Assembly (NCBI GenBank): GCA_025450615.1
Contig: JANWHC010000001.1
Coordinates: 1 to 25,732 of the forward strand
Length of the DNA stretch: 25,732 bases
DNA from: Minisyncoccota bacterium
GTDB taxonomy: Bacteria > Patescibacteriota > Minisyncoccia > Phycocordibacterales > DATDWN01
Reading direction: 5' to 3'
In this document: piece after piece, positions 7,402 to 14,872 of the stretch
How positions within the stretch are numbered: the first letter of the stretch is position 1
How the letters are laid out: each line of letters starts with the position of its first letter
The notes under the pieces: generated by a model
Told to the model about the DNA's origin: nothing
Databases searched by the model: none
Seen by the model: only the letters and a program-made list of their open reading frames with translations
Translations under genes and position numbers: made by a program

Positions 7402-8707
7402 TCAAACGATTATCGATTCTGTTTAAGTCACGAGGAAAGGCAGTTGCTTCTTTTACGTTTGCAATTTCAAGCATTCGAGCAGTCATTCGCTCCAAACCTG
7501 TTGAACATCCACCGTGTGGAGGCATTCCGTATTTGAAAGCTTGTAAGTAGTATGAAAACTTTTTTGGATCAAGACCTCGAGATTCCATTTTGGCTACCAA
7601 ATCATCATGGTTATGAATTCTTTGCGCTCCACTGTTTATTTCTAATCCACGGAAAAGTAGGTCAAAACCTCGTGAGTAAGGTGCTTCACTTTTATCTTCG
7701 TATGTATAAAAAGCTCGTTTTTTTGTCGGATATCGTGTTATAAAAACAAAGTCGGAGCCTTTTTCTTTTTTTGCCCACTCACAAATATTTCGCTCATGCT
7801 CAGGTTCCATGTCGTCTACATGCTCAACTCCAAGTAAATCATGCGCTTCTTTTAGAGTAAGTATTGGAATTTCAGCTGGGACAAGCGGTGGAGTTGTATT
7901 AAACCGTGCAAACATATCGCTGTGTTTTTTTGTAACAGTTTCAACTGTGTGCCTGATTGTATTTTCCAAAACTTTCATTACCTCTTTTTCATCTTCAATA
8001 AATCCCATTTCAAAATCCATACAAACCGCTTCGCTTAGGTGTCTAGTGGTCGCGTGTTTTTCTGCGCGGAAAATTTTTGCTACCGTAAAAGCTCTTTCAA
8101 AAGGTCCGACCATTATTTGTTTGTAAAACTGGGGACTTGTAGCAAGGAATGCTGTTTTGTCATAGTAGTAGTCCACTTTGAAAGCTGCCGCTCCACCCTC
8201 TGCATCTCCTCCCACCAAAGCTGGTGCTTCAAATTCTGTAAAACCTTGCACTACTAGTGAGTCACGATAAGCCTGCACAATACTTGCTTGCATTGTAAAA
8301 ATATCTCGTGCTCTTTCTGTTCTCAAGGTGAGTGGAAGATAGTCCAAATAAGTATCAAAATTTAATTCTGCATCTAGCGCAAAAGGAAGTTCTTGTGCCT
8401 TTGAAAGAACTTCGATATTTGTAATCTCAAGTTCAATATCACCATTTTGAACTCCTTGTTTTATATTTTTCTCAGGTCTTTTGTTTACAATTCCAGAAAC
8501 TTTTAAAACCCATTCCGTTCGAACTTCTTTTACTTGCTCTAGTGCTTCAGCGTGACTTGGTAAAACCACACACTGAACTTTTCCTGACATATCACGAATA
8601 TCCATGAAAACCATTTTGCCTTGATCACGTCTGACATCTACCCAACCAGAAATAGAAACTCCCTCGCCGACAGATTGTCCCAAGTCCTTTATATAAGTTC
8701 TTTTCAT
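7394..8707 (-). CDS. aspS: Aspartyl-tRNA synthetase, short archaeal/non-discriminating type
   Basis: This class II synthetase charges tRNA-Asp, and possibly tRNA-Asn in the non-discriminating form. It has 437 residues, well short of the ~590 of typical bacterial AspRS because the inserted GAD domain is missing, as in archaeal/eukaryal enzymes. An N-terminal OB-fold (ISGWVDVRRDQGKMVFMDIR) comes first. Motif 2 is FRAEKHATTRHLSE (213-226), followed by LLFRGLEINSGAQRIHNH, and motif 3 is GLER at 404-407 with a C-terminal FPRD. These stretches match the archaeal type rather than the E. coli type. If it is non-discriminating, GatCAB would be expected elsewhere in the genome. It begins the aspS-scpA-scpB-carboxypeptidase run. 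A TATAAA lies 7 nt before the ATG. Confidence 0.92.
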   Translation of the reverse strand: MKRTYIKDLGQSVGEGVSISGWVDVRRDQGKMVFMDIRDMSGKVQCVVLPSHAEALEQVKEVRTEWVLKVSGIVNKRPEKNIKQGVQNGDIELEITNIEVLSKAQELPFALDAELNFDTYLDYLPLTLRTERARDIFTMQASIVQAYRDSLVVQGFTEFEAPALVGGDAEGGAAAFKVDYYYDKTAFLATSPQFYKQIMVGPFERAFTVAKIFRAEKHATTRHLSEAVCMDFEMGFIEDEKEVMKVLENTIRHTVETVTKKHSDMFARFNTTPPLVPAEIPILTLKEAHDLLGVEHVDDMEPEHERNICEWAKKEKGSDFVFITRYPTKKRAFYTYEDKSEAPYSRGFDLLFRGLEINSGAQRIHNHDDLVAKMESRGLDPKKFSYYLQAFKYGMPPHGGCSTGLERMTARMLEIANVKEATAFPRDLNRIDNRLSE

Positions 8708-8714
8708 AAGATTA

Positions 8715-8720
8715 TTTATA
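8715..8720 (-). promoter_or_regulatory. Possible -10 box of aspS
   Basis: TATAAA on the minus strand is 7 nt before the ATG, with a poor TTAAAT 16 nt further upstream. Because the region is AT-rich this is the weakest of the predicted leaderless promoters. Confidence 0.3.
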
Positions 8721-8738
8721 TTGAAAATCCTAACATAT

Positions 8739-9362
8739 TTAAGGTTTCTGCGCGATAATTTTAGAGCTTACATTAAACATTGGACTGCCGTCTTCATTTG
8801 TTTGTTTTGCTCTAGTTTTTACCTCATCATATTCCAATACAATCCAATCTTTATATATTTCTTTCATTTCACCAAGTTCTGGGAAATATTTATCAGTTTC
8901 AGGTTTCATATTAAAAAAATCTCCAACTTTAGTAAAAATAGTTATGACATTTAAACCACCTGACTTAGTATGATTTTTCATATTATCAAAAACTTCTAAA
9001 CTATCTTTTTTTGTTAAGTGATGAAACATATAGGTCGAGATGACTACATCGTATAATTTATCCAATCTTTCTCTAGAATCCTTTTTAAAACCTGCCACGT
9101 GTAAACTTTCTTCTTTTGCAATTTTATTTATATTCTCTATTCCCATAGAAGAAATATCTCTTGCCTCAACATCAAATCCCTTTCTTCCAAGCCACAATGC
9201 ATTCCTGCCTTGACCGGCGCCAAGTTCTAGTACAATTCCTTCTTTTATATAAGAAATAATTTTTTGAACAAATTCCTCAGGTTCTCCCTTTTCTCCACCA
9301 AAAGTAGGTTTTGAATCTGAATATAAGGTGTCATAGAATTTTTCTAATGGATTTTTATCCAT
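8739..9362 (-). CDS. TehB-like class I SAM-dependent methyltransferase
   Basis: The 207-residue protein has a Rossmann-type SAM-binding motif I, VLELGAGQGR (44-53), with NALWLGRKGFDVEARDIS carrying the acidic residue that binds the SAM ribose. A motif resembling post-I/IV, YDVVISTYMFHHL, follows. The layout resembles the TehB/tellurite-resistance methyltransferase family, but the substrate cannot be read from the sequence. It lies 9 nt after the ART-like gene and is probably the last gene of the trpS transcript. The stop is 31 nt before aspS. I give no gene symbol because the family is broad. Confidence 0.8.
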   Translation of the reverse strand: MDKNPLEKFYDTLYSDSKPTFGGEKGEPEEFVQKIISYIKEGIVLELGAGQGRNALWLGRKGFDVEARDISSMGIENINKIAKEESLHVAGFKKDSRERLDKLYDVVISTYMFHHLTKKDSLEVFDNMKNHTKSGGLNVITIFTKVGDFFNMKPETDKYFPELGEMKEIYKDWIVLEYDEVKTRAKQTNEDGSPMFNVSSKIIAQKP

Positions 9363-9371
9363 ATTTATTTT

Positions 9372-9842
9372 TTATTTAGCTATCTTTCCATAATTTTTAA
9401 TCCTTTCATACCCTTCTTCGTCTATAAAATAGACCTTGACTCCATTTTTAACCATCTCATCTAAGGATGATTCTATTCTTATCTTTTCAATAGGTTTAAC
9501 GGGAACTGAAGACGCCCATTCTTTTTCTTCCATACCTCTTCCAGATTGTGTAGAAAAATTTTCACTATCTAATTTATATATCCATCCACCCTTATCAATT
9601 TTTTTAAACTCCTCCCTTGTCATTGGCATCCAAGCATAATGCTCGCCCTCATTTGTAAACCCTGAACCCCAAGTTATTTTCGGATTTGCTGTCAAAACAG
9701 AAGCCACTGCAATATCATCTGATGCATATACAAGTGGCCCAAATTTTTCCCCAGAACCTAGGCTTACTCTAGGAATAAATTCCTCAATATCACCGTTTGG
9801 AGAACCGTGATATACAAATTTTGGTTTCTCTTTGAATTCCAT
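9372..9842 (-). CDS. Uncharacterised 156-residue protein with ADP-ribosyltransferase-like N-terminal signature
   Basis: I do not recognise a named family. The N-terminus reads KFVYHGSPNGDIEEFIPR and is followed by GPLVYASDDIAVASVL (Y39). This combination of Y-H-G-S/T and a later Y-A-S/T with acidic residues and Ala is reminiscent of the ART (PARP/KptA-like) NAD-binding fold. Further on it has a hydrophobic WASSVPVKPIEKIRIES stretch before the C-terminus. A catalytic glutamate cannot be assigned. It is predicted cytosolic: no signal peptide or membrane segment. It starts 2 nt after the trpS stop and precedes a methyltransferase, so the three form one transcript. The coding call is firm; the ART suggestion is inference. 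Confidence 0.7.
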   Translation of the reverse strand: MEFKEKPKFVYHGSPNGDIEEFIPRVSLGSGEKFGPLVYASDDIAVASVLTANPKITWGSGFTNEGEHYAWMPMTREEFKKIDKGGWIYKLDSENFSTQSGRGMEEKEWASSVPVKPIEKIRIESSLDEMVKNGVKVYFIDEEGYERIKNYGKIAK

Positions 9843-9844
9843 TT

Positions 9845-10810
9845 TTAGTACAACTTTACTCCTATTGCTTCCCTGACCTGTTCCATTTTCTTTTCAGCTT
9901 TTGCCTTTGCTCGCTTTCCACCTTCTTTCAAAATCTCTAACACTGTCTCTGTGTCTCCAGCTAACTGCTCTCTTTTTTCTCGCATTGGCCTTATGAAATT
10001 TTTCAAATCCTCTATCAAAGCCTCTTTCAAAACTTTGTATTTTCCCTTATTTTCATCGTAAAGAGATTTTAATTCATCTTCTGATTTTAAAAGTTTGTGA
10101 ATATTGTAAACATTTTGAGGAAGCTTTCCTTCTTCTGGACTTCCAGAATCAGTCACGATAGACATGACAGCTTTTTCAATTTCTTCATCACTCGCAAAAA
10201 GTGGAATAGTGTTTCCGTAGCTTTTACTCATTTTTTGACCATCTGTTCCAGGAACAACAGCAACGCCTTCCATTATTTTTGCATCAGGAAGCTTGAAAAC
10301 TTCATTTTTGAATGTAAAATTAAATTTCTGAGCTGTATCTCGCGCATATTCCACATGTTGCTTTTGATCCTGACCAACTGGCACAACATCTGCATCGTAC
10401 ATCAAAATATCTGCGGCCATCAGCATCGGGTAGTTGAAAGTTCCAACGCTTATCTCTTTATCTTTTGCTTCAGCGTCTTTATAAGCGTGAGCGCGCTGTA
10501 AATACGGCATCGTTGTTATAGTATCGAAAATCCAGGTCAGTTCTGTATGCTCAGGAATATCTGATTGTTTATATATGAGGGATTTTTTTGGATCGAGGCC
10601 AATAGCTAGATAGTCCATCATCAAATCCAAAATCTGCTGTTTCATTTCTCCACCATCTTGGATGAAATTTAGTGCATGATAGTCAGCAATAAAAAACATT
10701 GAGTCATAATCATTTTGCATATCCACAAACTGCTTCATCGCCCCAAAATAGTTACCGATATGTGGCCGACCAGTCGGTTTTACCCCTGAAAGTAGTATTT
10801 TTTTAGACAT
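9845..10810 (-). CDS. trpS: TrpS, tryptophanyl-tRNA synthetase
   Basis: This class I synthetase charges tRNA-Trp. With the start at 10810 it is 321 residues, a normal bacterial length. It begins MSKKILLSGVKPTGRPHIGN, with the HIGH-type HIGN at 17-20. The substrate-binding stretch SVGTFNYPMLMAADILMYDADVVPVGQDQ (here only described, residues about 121-149) is typical, and KMSKS lies at 193-197. An in-frame ATG at 10852 would overlap the upstream methyltransferase gene and add 14 residues with no family counterpart, so it was not used. TACAAT with a TGC extension lies 6 nt before the ATG, so trpS probably has its own leaderless promoter. Confidence 0.95.
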   Translation of the reverse strand: MSKKILLSGVKPTGRPHIGNYFGAMKQFVDMQNDYDSMFFIADYHALNFIQDGGEMKQQILDLMMDYLAIGLDPKKSLIYKQSDIPEHTELTWIFDTITTMPYLQRAHAYKDAEAKDKEISVGTFNYPMLMAADILMYDADVVPVGQDQKQHVEYARDTAQKFNFTFKNEVFKLPDAKIMEGVAVVPGTDGQKMSKSYGNTIPLFASDEEIEKAVMSIVTDSGSPEEGKLPQNVYNIHKLLKSEDELKSLYDENKGKYKVLKEALIEDLKNFIRPMREKREQLAGDTETVLEILKEGGKRAKAKAEKKMEQVREAIGVKLY

Positions 10811-10816
10811 AAGAAT

Positions 10817-10822
10817 ATTGTA
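10817..10822 (-). promoter_or_regulatory. Extended -10 box of trpS, predicted leaderless start
   Basis: The minus strand reads TGC-TACAAT exactly 6 nt before the trpS ATG, between the preceding methyltransferase stop and trpS. No convincing -35 is seen and there is no Shine-Dalgarno sequence. The geometry equals that at asnB and at the methyltransferase starting at 14380. Confidence 0.55.
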
Positions 10823-10832
10823 GCAAATCCTC

Positions 10833-11531
10833 TTATTTTTGCATGTAGGCAATCCAAAAGTTACGCTTGTATGAACGATCGTTCATTCTGGTATAGTTAG
10901 TTTTCTTTTCTAAACTCAAAATTTTAAAATATTTTTCGTAAATAGTAGTAAAATCTTCCTTACTCCAAACTCGCTCGACTATTCCTGTATCCGGCATTAT
11001 ATATGTATCTTTTTCTTTTCCAGGATTACTTTTTAGTAAATTTTTAGCATTTAGATCTCCATCTTTACACAAAGCTTTCACAAAAAAATACCCGCCACTT
11101 TTCAAAACTCTACTTGTCTCAGACAGATACACTTCCCTCTCTGCTTCAGTTAAAGAATTAGAACTCGTCACATCGAGGGCAACATCCACTGTTTCGCCTT
11201 CCAATGAAAATTTTTCTCCAATATTTTGCTTCTGGTAATCAATTTCAAAACCTGCTTCAATAGCATTCTTCTGCGCGAGCTCAACTGCAGTTTTAGAAAT
11301 CTCCAAACCAATAACTTTGCTACCAAGCTCTGTAAAATAAAAACTATTCCTTCCCGTGCCAGAGCCTAAGTCCAAAACTTTCGTCCTGTCCAAACTTATT
11401 TTTTCTCCTGCCTGCGCAGGCAGGTTTTTTAAAAACTTAACAAAACGGACCACATCACTCTGTGGCTTATTCTCCTTAGTCAGAAACTTAGGTTTCCTAT
11501 ATTCCCTCTCCCAAACGTGTTCTTGAGTCAT
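10833..11531 (-). CDS. Class I SAM-dependent methyltransferase
   Basis: The 232-residue protein carries SAM motif I as KVLDLGSGTGRN (LDLGSGTG at 53-60), then KVIGLEIS with the ribose-binding acid, and a post-motif VDVALDVTSSNSL. The C-terminal part contains LKSGGYFFVKALCKDG, the usual strand-turn-strand of this fold. Substrate is unknown; the N-terminus HVWEREYRKPKFLTKENKPQ resembles small-molecule methyltransferases in CPR genomes. Residues 37-42 (LPAQAG) come from the perfect 18-bp palindrome and lie immediately before the SAM-binding strand, in a position that should be a surface turn. The gene follows the HTH gene after a palindrome. Confidence 0.82.
   Translation of the reverse strand: MTQEHVWEREYRKPKFLTKENKPQSDVVRFVKFLKNLPAQAGEKISLDRTKVLDLGSGTGRNSFYFTELGSKVIGLEISKTAVELAQKNAIEAGFEIDYQKQNIGEKFSLEGETVDVALDVTSSNSLTEAEREVYLSETSRVLKSGGYFFVKALCKDGDLNAKNLLKSNPGKEKDTYIMPDTGIVERVWSKEDFTTIYEKYFKILSLEKKTNYTRMNDRSYKRNFWIAYMQK
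11407..11424 (-). repeat. In-frame palindromic repeat, copy B (in methyltransferase)
   Basis: CCTGCCTGCGCAGGCAGG is a perfect 18-bp palindrome. In the coding frame it gives LPAQAG, the same frame as copies A and C. Its base composition contrasts with the AT-rich gene around it. Confidence 0.85.
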
Positions 11532-11556
11532 ATATTTTTATCTAACTTTTCCAATT

Positions 11557-11596
11557 ACTGACATTCCGACATTCTCAAGAATGTCGGAATGTCAGT
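11557..11596. repeat. Perfect 19-bp inverted repeat downstream of the HTH gene
   Basis: Arms ACTGACATTCCGACATTCT (11557-11575) and its exact complement (11578-11596) are separated by 2 nt. The core is shared with the palindrome at 11874-11897, so the HTH gene is bracketed by two copies. It is not followed by a T-tract on either strand, so an ordinary intrinsic terminator is unlikely. The HTH reading frame ends inside it. Confidence 0.9.
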
Positions 11597-11850
11597 ATAA
11601 ACTTTACAAATCTTTTACCGTATGGAGACAATGTATGAACAACATTTCTGCCTATGTTTTGTTTATTTAAAAGACCCGCTTGAACCAATCTTCTCGAATG
11701 TTCTGATACTGTCTTAAAATTTTTATTTAAATTATCGGAAATGTCTTCTAGTGAAATACCTTCGTTTTTAGAAACTAAAATCAAAATTTCAATTCTGGTG
11801 TGATTAGCACTACCCTTAAAATACCTTTCGATTTGCTTTGCAGTTTTCAT
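11575..11850 (-). CDS. ArsR-like winged-helix DNA-binding regulator
   Basis: This is a small transcription factor, 91 residues from the ATG at 11850. That start is preceded by GGTGGG, a usable Shine-Dalgarno sequence; an upstream in-frame ATG at 11871 would add 7 residues. The sequence KGSANHTRIEILILVSKNEGISLEDISDNLNKNFKTVSEHSRRLVQAGLL is a clear winged helix of ArsR type (described here in two parts: HTRIEILILVSKNEG and the recognition helix FKTVSEHSRRLVQAGLL). No Cys metal site is visible, so metal sensing is not supported. The final residues FRHS and the TGA stop are encoded by the palindrome at 11557-11596. It lies just after the histidine kinase gene on the same strand. Confidence 0.82.
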   Translation of the reverse strand: MKTAKQIERYFKGSANHTRIEILILVSKNEGISLEDISDNLNKNFKTVSEHSRRLVQAGLLNKQNIGRNVVHTLSPYGKRFVKFILTFRHS

Positions 11851-11873
11851 AGACCCACCATACCAAATCATTC

Positions 11874-11897
11874 CAACATTCTCAAGAATGTCAGAAT
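11874..11897. repeat. Palindrome upstream of the HTH gene, second copy
   Basis: ACATTCT and AGAATGT with a CA loop form the core, extended outwards by CATTC and GAATG across a 2x2 mismatch. The sequence matches the palindrome at 11557-11596 over most of its length. It lies between the kinase stop and the HTH gene. Confidence 0.75.
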
Positions 11898-11900
11898 GTT

Positions 11901-13490
11901 CTAATTATGTTCTAATTTTGGGAGTTCTACCAAAAAGGTGGAGCCATATCCACAACCTTCCGACTCCGCCCAAACCCTGCCCTTATGCGCCTCTATTACA
12001 CCTTTTACGAATACTAGGCCATATCCTGTGGAGTTTACGTTTACTTTGAGAGAATCTTTACCACGACCACCCGCTTTGAAAAGTTTGGTTTTATCATCGT
12101 CTGACAAACCAACTCCGGTATCCTTGATCTCAAGGTGAATAATGTTTCCTGTATTTTTCAAAGTAACATTTATACTTCCTTTTTCGGTATAGTTTATAGA
12201 GTTGTCCAAAAGATTTCGGATTGACTCACCAAGTTCCACATTATCCCCTGTCATTTTGTAATCACCATCATCAATATGTAATTTAAATTCCAAACCCTTC
12301 TTTTCGGCATAATCTTTCTGTTTATTAAACACATCTTCAACAACCGGTTTAAAATCTATCTGAGTCATATTGTATGGCAACTTTCCGCTTTCAGCAGAAG
12401 CTCCTTTCAAAATATTTTGAACATAGTCTACACCCATCTTTGTTTCCTCCAAACCTTTTTCAAGTAGCGGCTTAGCCGAGTCGGGCATTACTCCGTAGTC
12501 GTCTGTCAAAAGCTCGGCAAAAACATTTCGTGCATTGCCAAACCTTCCCTTCACTTGATGATTCATAAAATGCATCAAACTCGCCTGACTTTCATTTGCT
12601 TCCTTCAAATCCTCCGCCAACTTTTGGACTTCTTCTCTCAACTTAACTTCTTTAATTACACTTCTAATGAGGAAAATTCCAACAAATACTGTAATTGCGA
12701 GTAGTCCACCACTAATAACTTGATCTTCAAGGGTAGTTGAAAGAATTAATCTTATGAAAATGAAAACCCAAAGGATAAACATTAATATCTCGGTAACAAT
12801 AACTTTCATATTAAATAGATGATGCCTTGTTATAGAATATGCAATTGAGGCAACCATACTAAATGAGAACAATGGACCTAGATAAATGTGTCTATAGTCT
12901 CCAAAAAAAGGAAGTATTAAATTAAAAACCATACCGAAGGTAAAGCCAATAAATGTTCCTCCAATAATAAATTTTAACTGATTCCTTTCTTCAATATTTT
13001 GAGTATTATTAAATAAATTTAGTAATTTATAATAAGATAAACATACAAAAACTAAAAAATAAGCTGAGAATATTAGATAGTTAAAATTATTGAGGATTAC
13101 GTCTTTATTTCCCTCATATTCAAATACTACTTTTATCAGAAAGTTCTTATCATAAATAAAAGCTGCTAACATTAGTAACCAAGGTAAAATAAGAAGTAGT
13201 CGTGTTTTACTAAATTTCTGACCTTCCTTATTGAGAAAAATTAAAGAAAAATATAGAAAGAAAATAGGAATACCAGCAGCAGCAATATAATAGAAATTTA
13301 TAATATGAAGAGTCCTATTTAAATCATTCTCCATAAAGAAGAACGCCAACCCCACAGCCCACAAAGAAGCGAACAATACGAATATAGAATAGATAATGTT
13401 AGTCTTATCTCTTTTTCCAAGTAGAACAAGCAAACTAAGTAAGCAATTTACAGATGCTGTAACAAATAGTAATGCTGTTTGAATGTTCAT
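11901..13490 (-). CDS. Membrane sensor histidine kinase, orphan
   Basis: The 529-residue protein has about seven to nine N-terminal membrane segments (residues about 5-275), like the 7TM sensor module of some kinases. A short coiled coil (KEVKLREEVQKLAEDLKEAN) leads to a dimerisation/phosphoacceptor helix with MNHQVKGRFGN (H311), where HQ replaces the usual HE/HD. The ATPase domain has the N-box NLLDNSINYT (426-435), the G1 box DTGVG (457-461) and the G2 box STGYGL (487-492), ending with a typical GYGSTFLVELP. No receiver or response-regulator gene is adjacent; the ArsR-like gene follows and a methyltransferase precedes. The start lies 2 nt after that methyltransferase's stop, so the two are cotranscribed. 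Confidence 0.88.
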   Translation of the reverse strand: MNIQTALLFVTASVNCLLSLLVLLGKRDKTNIIYSIFVLFASLWAVGLAFFFMENDLNRTLHIINFYYIAAAGIPIFFLYFSLIFLNKEGQKFSKTRLLLILPWLLMLAAFIYDKNFLIKVVFEYEGNKDVILNNFNYLIFSAYFLVFVCLSYYKLLNLFNNTQNIEERNQLKFIIGGTFIGFTFGMVFNLILPFFGDYRHIYLGPLFSFSMVASIAYSITRHHLFNMKVIVTEILMFILWVFIFIRLILSTTLEDQVISGGLLAITVFVGIFLIRSVIKEVKLREEVQKLAEDLKEANESQASLMHFMNHQVKGRFGNARNVFAELLTDDYGVMPDSAKPLLEKGLEETKMGVDYVQNILKGASAESGKLPYNMTQIDFKPVVEDVFNKQKDYAEKKGLEFKLHIDDGDYKMTGDNVELGESIRNLLDNSINYTEKGSINVTLKNTGNIIHLEIKDTGVGLSDDDKTKLFKAGGRGKDSLKVNVNSTGYGLVFVKGVIEAHKGRVWAESEGCGYGSTFLVELPKLEHN

Positions 13491-13492
13491 GA

Positions 13493-14380
13493 TTATTTCT
13501 TCGCCACTACCATTCCATGAATCTTCAGTGGCTCATAAAAAACTTTCATTTTATTATACTCAAATCCCCCCTTATTTACCAATATACCAAGCTCGTCTGG
13601 TGTCCTGTAGATCATTGGCCAGTCAATAACTTTTGTAATAAATTTCTCTTCTCTATTATGGCTAATGTTTGAAGTTATTAGGACTCCTCCCTCTTCTAAA
13701 ATCTTGTGTATATTATTGAAAGTTTCAAATACCTTTTCATCGGAAAAATAGTCTAATAATCCGACTATTTCAACAACATCATACTTTTTACTTGGTGGAT
13801 TTCTTAGAAATTCACCGACTGAGCCGTGGATCCAATCAAGTTTTATAGGTAGGTGGTTTATTTCTGTAGATAGGTTTTTACTATAACTTATCGCATGCTC
13901 ACTTTTATCCAAGAAAGTTACAGAAAGCTTGGCATCTTTAAGATAGTGTCCAGCCTTGATAGTTTCGATGATAGCTCGAGATGAACCGGACGCTATACTT
14001 AAAATTTCAATATCTCTATCAGTGCTGGATATATTTTCAAGATGATTCTTCATCTCTCGCTTAACAAACTTAAGGCGATTTCTTACAGCTTTGGAGTTAT
14101 TTAAATTAAACCAAACATACTTAAAGAAACTTCCAGTTATTTTTTTAGCAGAAAAAGTTTTACCCTTACTGTACAAAACTTCGAGTGCGGCATGATTTGT
14201 AGCGTTATTTATTACTGTCTCGGCGGCCTTATCGGTCCTTTTTATTACATGTTTAAAACTTTTAGGTAGGCTATTTAAAACTGGGATAAAAAAGATATTA
14301 AAAAAACTTCTCAGTGGGCCATTGTTCTCCAAATTTAGATTTGGATCATTATCTATAAAACTCTTAGTTTGTTCCATCAT
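13493..14380 (-). CDS. Class I SAM-dependent methyltransferase, 295 residues
   Basis: The core has a motif I-like segment IEILSIASGSSRAIIE (residues about 122-137), SVTFLDKSEHAI with the acidic ribose-binding position, and YDVVEIVGLLDYFSDEK followed by ILEEGGVLITSN. The glycine loop is atypical (ASGSS instead of GxGxG). A long N-terminal helical part with KSFKHVIKRTDKAAETVINN precedes it. The substrate is unknown. Two ATGs are adjacent (14380, 14377); AGGAA lies just before them, favouring the second, while TATAAT lies 6 nt before the first, favouring a leaderless start. It leads the transcript that continues into the histidine kinase and HTH gene, which suggests a shared signalling role, but no direct evidence exists. 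Confidence 0.78.
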   Translation of the reverse strand: MMEQTKSFIDNDPNLNLENNGPLRSFFNIFFIPVLNSLPKSFKHVIKRTDKAAETVINNATNHAALEVLYSKGKTFSAKKITGSFFKYVWFNLNNSKAVRNRLKFVKREMKNHLENISSTDRDIEILSIASGSSRAIIETIKAGHYLKDAKLSVTFLDKSEHAISYSKNLSTEINHLPIKLDWIHGSVGEFLRNPPSKKYDVVEIVGLLDYFSDEKVFETFNNIHKILEEGGVLITSNISHNREEKFITKVIDWPMIYRTPDELGILVNKGGFEYNKMKVFYEPLKIHGMVVAKK

Positions 14381-14386
14381 TTCCTA

Positions 14387-14392
14387 ATTATA
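14387..14392 (-). promoter_or_regulatory. Extended -10 box of the methyltransferase-kinase transcript
   Basis: The minus strand reads TGA-TATAAT, a perfect -10 hexamer with extension, exactly 6 nt before the ATG at 14380. No clear -35 is present. This predicts a leaderless mRNA for the first ATG. Confidence 0.6.
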
Positions 14393-14421
14393 TCATTGAA
14401 AACTGCGTCGAAATAATTTTA

Positions 14422-14446
14422 AATAAACAGTACCTGGCACCGTTAT
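14422..14446 (-). repeat. REP-like repeat, copy 1
   Basis: On the minus strand it reads ATAACGGTGCCAGGTACTGT and continues TTATT. It matches copy 2 (14830-14854) at 19 of 25 positions without gaps. The two copies are in the same orientation and bracket the small membrane gene 14483-14806. The shared core TAACGGTGYCRGGTA resembles REP-like repeats I know from other bacteria; this is from memory. Confidence 0.6.
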
Positions 14447-14482
14447 GAAACTATAATAGTGTAAATTTATATTCTAAGAATG

Positions 14483-14806
14483 TTAACCAATATGAAGATT
14501 ATCATATAAATGAGAGCCTATATTAGAAATCATGGAAATAATAAGTACATTAATTAAAATTAATAAAAATCTATATTTGTTTTCATTCTTATTACCAAAA
14601 AATACATCCATAATCAATAAAATTATCATAATTGGAGATAAATATACTCCTAAATATAATGTAAACCAGAAAAGATAAATTACTATGCCATTAAAAAATA
14701 AATCTTTGGATCTAAATGTATCGGATATTAAAACCAATATCAAAGACATTGACATCGTAAGTGAAAGAATTGATATCCATCTTGATAAATTTAATTTTTT
14801 TAGCAT
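14483..14806 (-). CDS. Small membrane protein, 107 residues, unknown function
   Basis: No family recognised. About four hydrophobic segments (roughly residues 10-28, 37-52, 54-70 and 80-96) with short polar loops, such as FGNKNENKYR, indicate an inner-membrane protein. There are no catalytic or binding motifs. The coding region is AT-rich like the surroundings. It is bracketed by two REP-like repeats in the same orientation at 14422-14446 and 14830-14854. It may belong with the similar-sized membrane gene 14873-15214, but the two sequences do not look like paralogues. Confidence 0.6.
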   Translation of the reverse strand: MLKKLNLSRWISILSLTMSMSLILVLISDTFRSKDLFFNGIVIYLFWFTLYLGVYLSPIMIILLIMDVFFGNKNENKYRFLLILINVLIISMISNIGSHLYDNLHIG

Positions 14807-14829
14807 CTAACTATGTTAAAAAATTATTT

Positions 14830-14854
14830 ATTAAACGTTACCCGACACCGTTAC
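14830..14854 (-). repeat. REP-like repeat, copy 2
   Basis: The minus strand reads GTAACGGTGTCGGGTAACGT and continues TTAAT, aligning with copy 1 without gaps. It lies between the two small membrane genes. Confidence 0.6.
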
Positions 14855-14872
14855 TTGACGTGAGTTCTTAAA

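Noticed and set aside
10097..10501. Plus-strand open frame of 134 codons
   Set aside because: It is antisense to trpS, has no recognisable motif, and is explained by the codon structure of trpS.
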